Part shown: piece after piece, positions 62,337 to 64,000 of the stretch
Numbering within the stretch: the stretch's first letter is position 1
How the letters are laid out: each line of letters starts with the position of its first letter
NCBI GenBank assembly: GCA_963580285.1
Contig: OY757024.1
Coordinates: 120,528,045 to 120,592,044 of the forward strand
From: Lucinisca nassula
Lineage: Eukaryota; Mollusca; Bivalvia; Lucinida; Lucinidae
Length of the DNA stretch: 64,000 bases
Direction of reading: 5' to 3'
Made by a program: the position numbers and the translations under genes
The notes under the pieces: generated by a model
The model's database searches: none
What the model saw: the letters and a program-made list of their open reading frames with translations, nothing else
What the model was told of the DNA's origin: nothing

Positions 62337-63836
62337 TGGTGGTACTAAGGCCTATGAACTTCAGCCTTTAGCTGAAGAGAGAGCTATAGTAGATAAACAT
62401 GTTTGTTATTCAGCAACCAAGTTTGCTGTGTGTGTTAACGAAGGCCAAGACAAGCTTCCTACGCAATACTGGTTACCAAAACTTCATAAAGGACCTTACA
62501 AAGCACGGTTTATTGCAAATTCTAGCTCTTGCACTACCACTGAACTTTCTAAATTATTAACTTCCTGTCTTACTGCTATCAAAACGGATGTGATTAAATA
62601 TTGTGATAAAGTCATTGAAAGATCAGGAAGAAATCTGTTTTGGTCTATTAAAAATTCTATTAAAAATTCGAATGAGGTTTTAAATAAATTGAAATCCAGA
62701 CATTTGCGTGCTTCAAGTCTGTTTACTTACGATATTTCCACTCTTTACACTACACTTCCTCATAATCTTATTAAAAAAAAAAAAAAGCTTAATGATTTAA
62801 TTGAATGGGCTTATCACAGAGAAGATTCTCACTATCTTGCATGTAATGTCAGAAATGCATTTTTCACTTCTAAAGAGCATAAGAATTATACACTTTGGTC
62901 TTGTCAGAAAGTGTGTGATGCCCTCACCTTTCTACTTGACAATATTTATATTAGATTCGGTACTAAGTTATTTAGACAAATTGTGGGTATTCCGATGGGT
63001 ACGAATTGCGCACCTCTTGTGGCTGATCTGTTTTTGTATTGTTATTAAAGAGACTTCATGTTGTCGCTTTCCATTGATAACCAATCTGAAATTATTGAAG
63101 CTTTTAGCTCCACTTCTAGATATTTAGATGCTTTATTAAATATTGATAATACCTATTTCGATGGTTTGATCAGTCAGATTTACCCCACCCCCCAAACTTC
63201 AGTTAAATAAAGCAAATTCTTCTGATACCGAGGCCCCGATTTTGGATTTACATTATCTATTGTATATGGATTTGTTTCGTGCAAAATTTATGATAAACGC
63301 GATGACTTTGATTTTGAGATTGTAAATTTTCTTTTTTTGGATGGTGATGTTCCTCGTGCGCCATCCTATGGCGTTAATATTTCGCAATTAATTGGATTTG
63401 CTAGAGTGTGTAGTCATGTAACTGACTTCAACACTCGTAATATATTATTAACGGCTAAACTACTTAATCAGGGTTATCGGTACCATAAACTACGCAAAGC
63501 CTTTTCAAAATTTTAAAGACGTCATTCTGATTTAATTTCAAAATTCAATATTGGACTTAAATCTCTTCTGCAACAAGGTCTATAGGAACCCGAATTTTAT
63601 GGTGACTTAGTATATAAATTCAGAAAAATATATAACCTCAATGACTTCTATGACGGCTCCAACGTAAAGGCTTATTGAGAATTAGAGAGATCTAATTCAA
63701 GGTAATGTTGGTTGGTGCCTGATGCTCTGTCTCTGGTCGGGCCCATGCGGAGTGAACAAATTATTTGTCTAAATCGCGACGGATGTAAGTTAATTGTATC
63801 GATTCCTGATCTTTGTTTTACTCCTACTTTCCTTTC
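62337..63836 (+). mobile_element. PLE copy H
   Basis: Extends furthest 5' of all copies (frame open from GGTACTAAGGCCTATGAACT). The 3' UTR is shortened by two deletions (after GGGCCCAT and after GCGACGGA). Ends TTTTACTCCTACTTTCC. Confidence 0.82.
62338..63660 (+). pseudogene. Penelope-like reverse transcriptase, copy H
   Basis: The frame begins GTKAYELQPLAEERAIVDKH, then CVNEGQDKLPTQYWLPKLHK, ARFIANSSSCTTTELSKLL, FTYDISTLYTTLPHN (motif A) and GIPMGTNCAPLVADLFLYCY. The next codon is TAA at 63046-63048 where copy F has GAA. Further on, YLDD has become YLDA, an indel follows at 63183-63195, and the RVCSHVTDFNTRN region is in frame with GGA at 63394-63396 where copies B and F have TGA. Two more stops (63515, 63583) and a deletion of the C-terminal VVNPITV block follow. 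The best source for the upstream part of the protein, but inactive. Confidence 0.78.
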
Positions 63837-63845
63837 GTTCCTAAG

Positions 63846-64000
63846 TAGAAGTAAAACAAAGATCAGGAATCGATACAATTAACTTACTCCACCCATCAAA
63901 GACACCAAAGGGAAAGAAACACAAACATTAAGCGACCAGACCATAATGGAAACCTAAACAAAGGAAGGCCATAAGGACAGTTACTTTCCCACAAAATGGC
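63846..64000 (-). mobile_element. PLE copy I, 3' end, inverted, cut by window edge
   Basis: GTAGAAGTAAAACAAAGATC through GACACCAAAGGGAAAGAAAC to GTTACTTTCCCACAAAATGG. Tail-to-tail with copy H across a ~16 bp spacer. Confidence 0.8.

Overview
The window is eukaryotic nuclear DNA, AT-rich, with no prokaryotic operon structure. It looks like a repeat-dense intergenic or intronic stretch of a bivalve mollusc genome. Reasons: the recurring AAGGGCCATAACTCC motif, ~160-170 bp tandem-core elements that end near degenerate ACGG/ACAG tetranucleotides (the layout known from bivalve 'pearl'-type elements), tRNA-headed SINEs, CR1/L2-type LINEs and a Penelope-like reverse transcriptase family. Species cannot be fixed from sequence alone. 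I see no complete host protein gene; there are only three weak host-exon candidates: a terminal exon at 10717-10837 (-), a promoter plus first exon at 38635-38760 (+), and a THAP zinc-finger exon at 46552-46806 (-).

Family names used below. R1 = ~275 bp MITE with a ~52 bp perfect palindrome built on GTACTCGTTAGAACCGCCTC. TTAA-i and TTAA-ii = two MITE families bounded by TTAACCC...GGGTTAA, both carrying a ~66 bp hairpin that starts GCAAACAGTG. GGCTGGC = a third MITE carrying the same hairpin. SINE-B = ~300 bp SINE-like repeat with a CAAA tail (its other strand starts TTTGATTTGAGGTTTAACG). SINE-T = tRNA-headed SINE. CORE = elements with tandem ~160-170 bp cores and inverted ends. PLE = Penelope-like family. 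LINE-1 and LINE-2 = two CR1/L2-like LINEs.

Layout. 1-12.5 kb: MITEs (R1, TTAA, GGCTGGC, long palindromes), SINE-B copies and old PLE 3' UTR fragments. 12.5-14.1 kb: a truncated PLE. 14.1-19.2 kb: a CORE array of ~166 bp units into which LINE-1 has inserted (3.4 kb, 1043-residue endonuclease-RT frame open). 19.2-24.2 kb: 82 bp and 69/70 bp tandem arrays and palindromes. 24.2-32.6 kb: SINEs, TTAA MITEs, a PLE, and a pogo-like MITE inside an R1. 32.6-34.8 kb and 38.9-42.5 kb: three large CORE arrays. 43-47 kb: SINE-B and SINE-T nests and the THAP exon. 47.3-49.2 kb: two nested DNA transposons with minisatellite TIRs and 9 bp target duplications inside an old LINE fragment. 49.3-52.8 kb: LINE-2 (-) split by a 1.75 kb foldback element, also with a 9 bp duplication. 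53-57.4 kb: an inverted minisatellite pair and a decayed LINE-2 copy. 57.5-64 kb: PLE copies interleaved with a Ty3/gypsy pol remnant, ending in a tail-to-tail PLE pair.

The sequences do not form a pathway. They record successive insertions whose order can be read from nesting and target duplications. The most notable points are a strand-specific A-to-G cluster in one PLE copy (61.6-61.7 kb), TIRs made of minisatellites with 9 bp target duplications, a 51 bp duplication flanking one SINE, and hairpin modules shared between unrelated MITE families.
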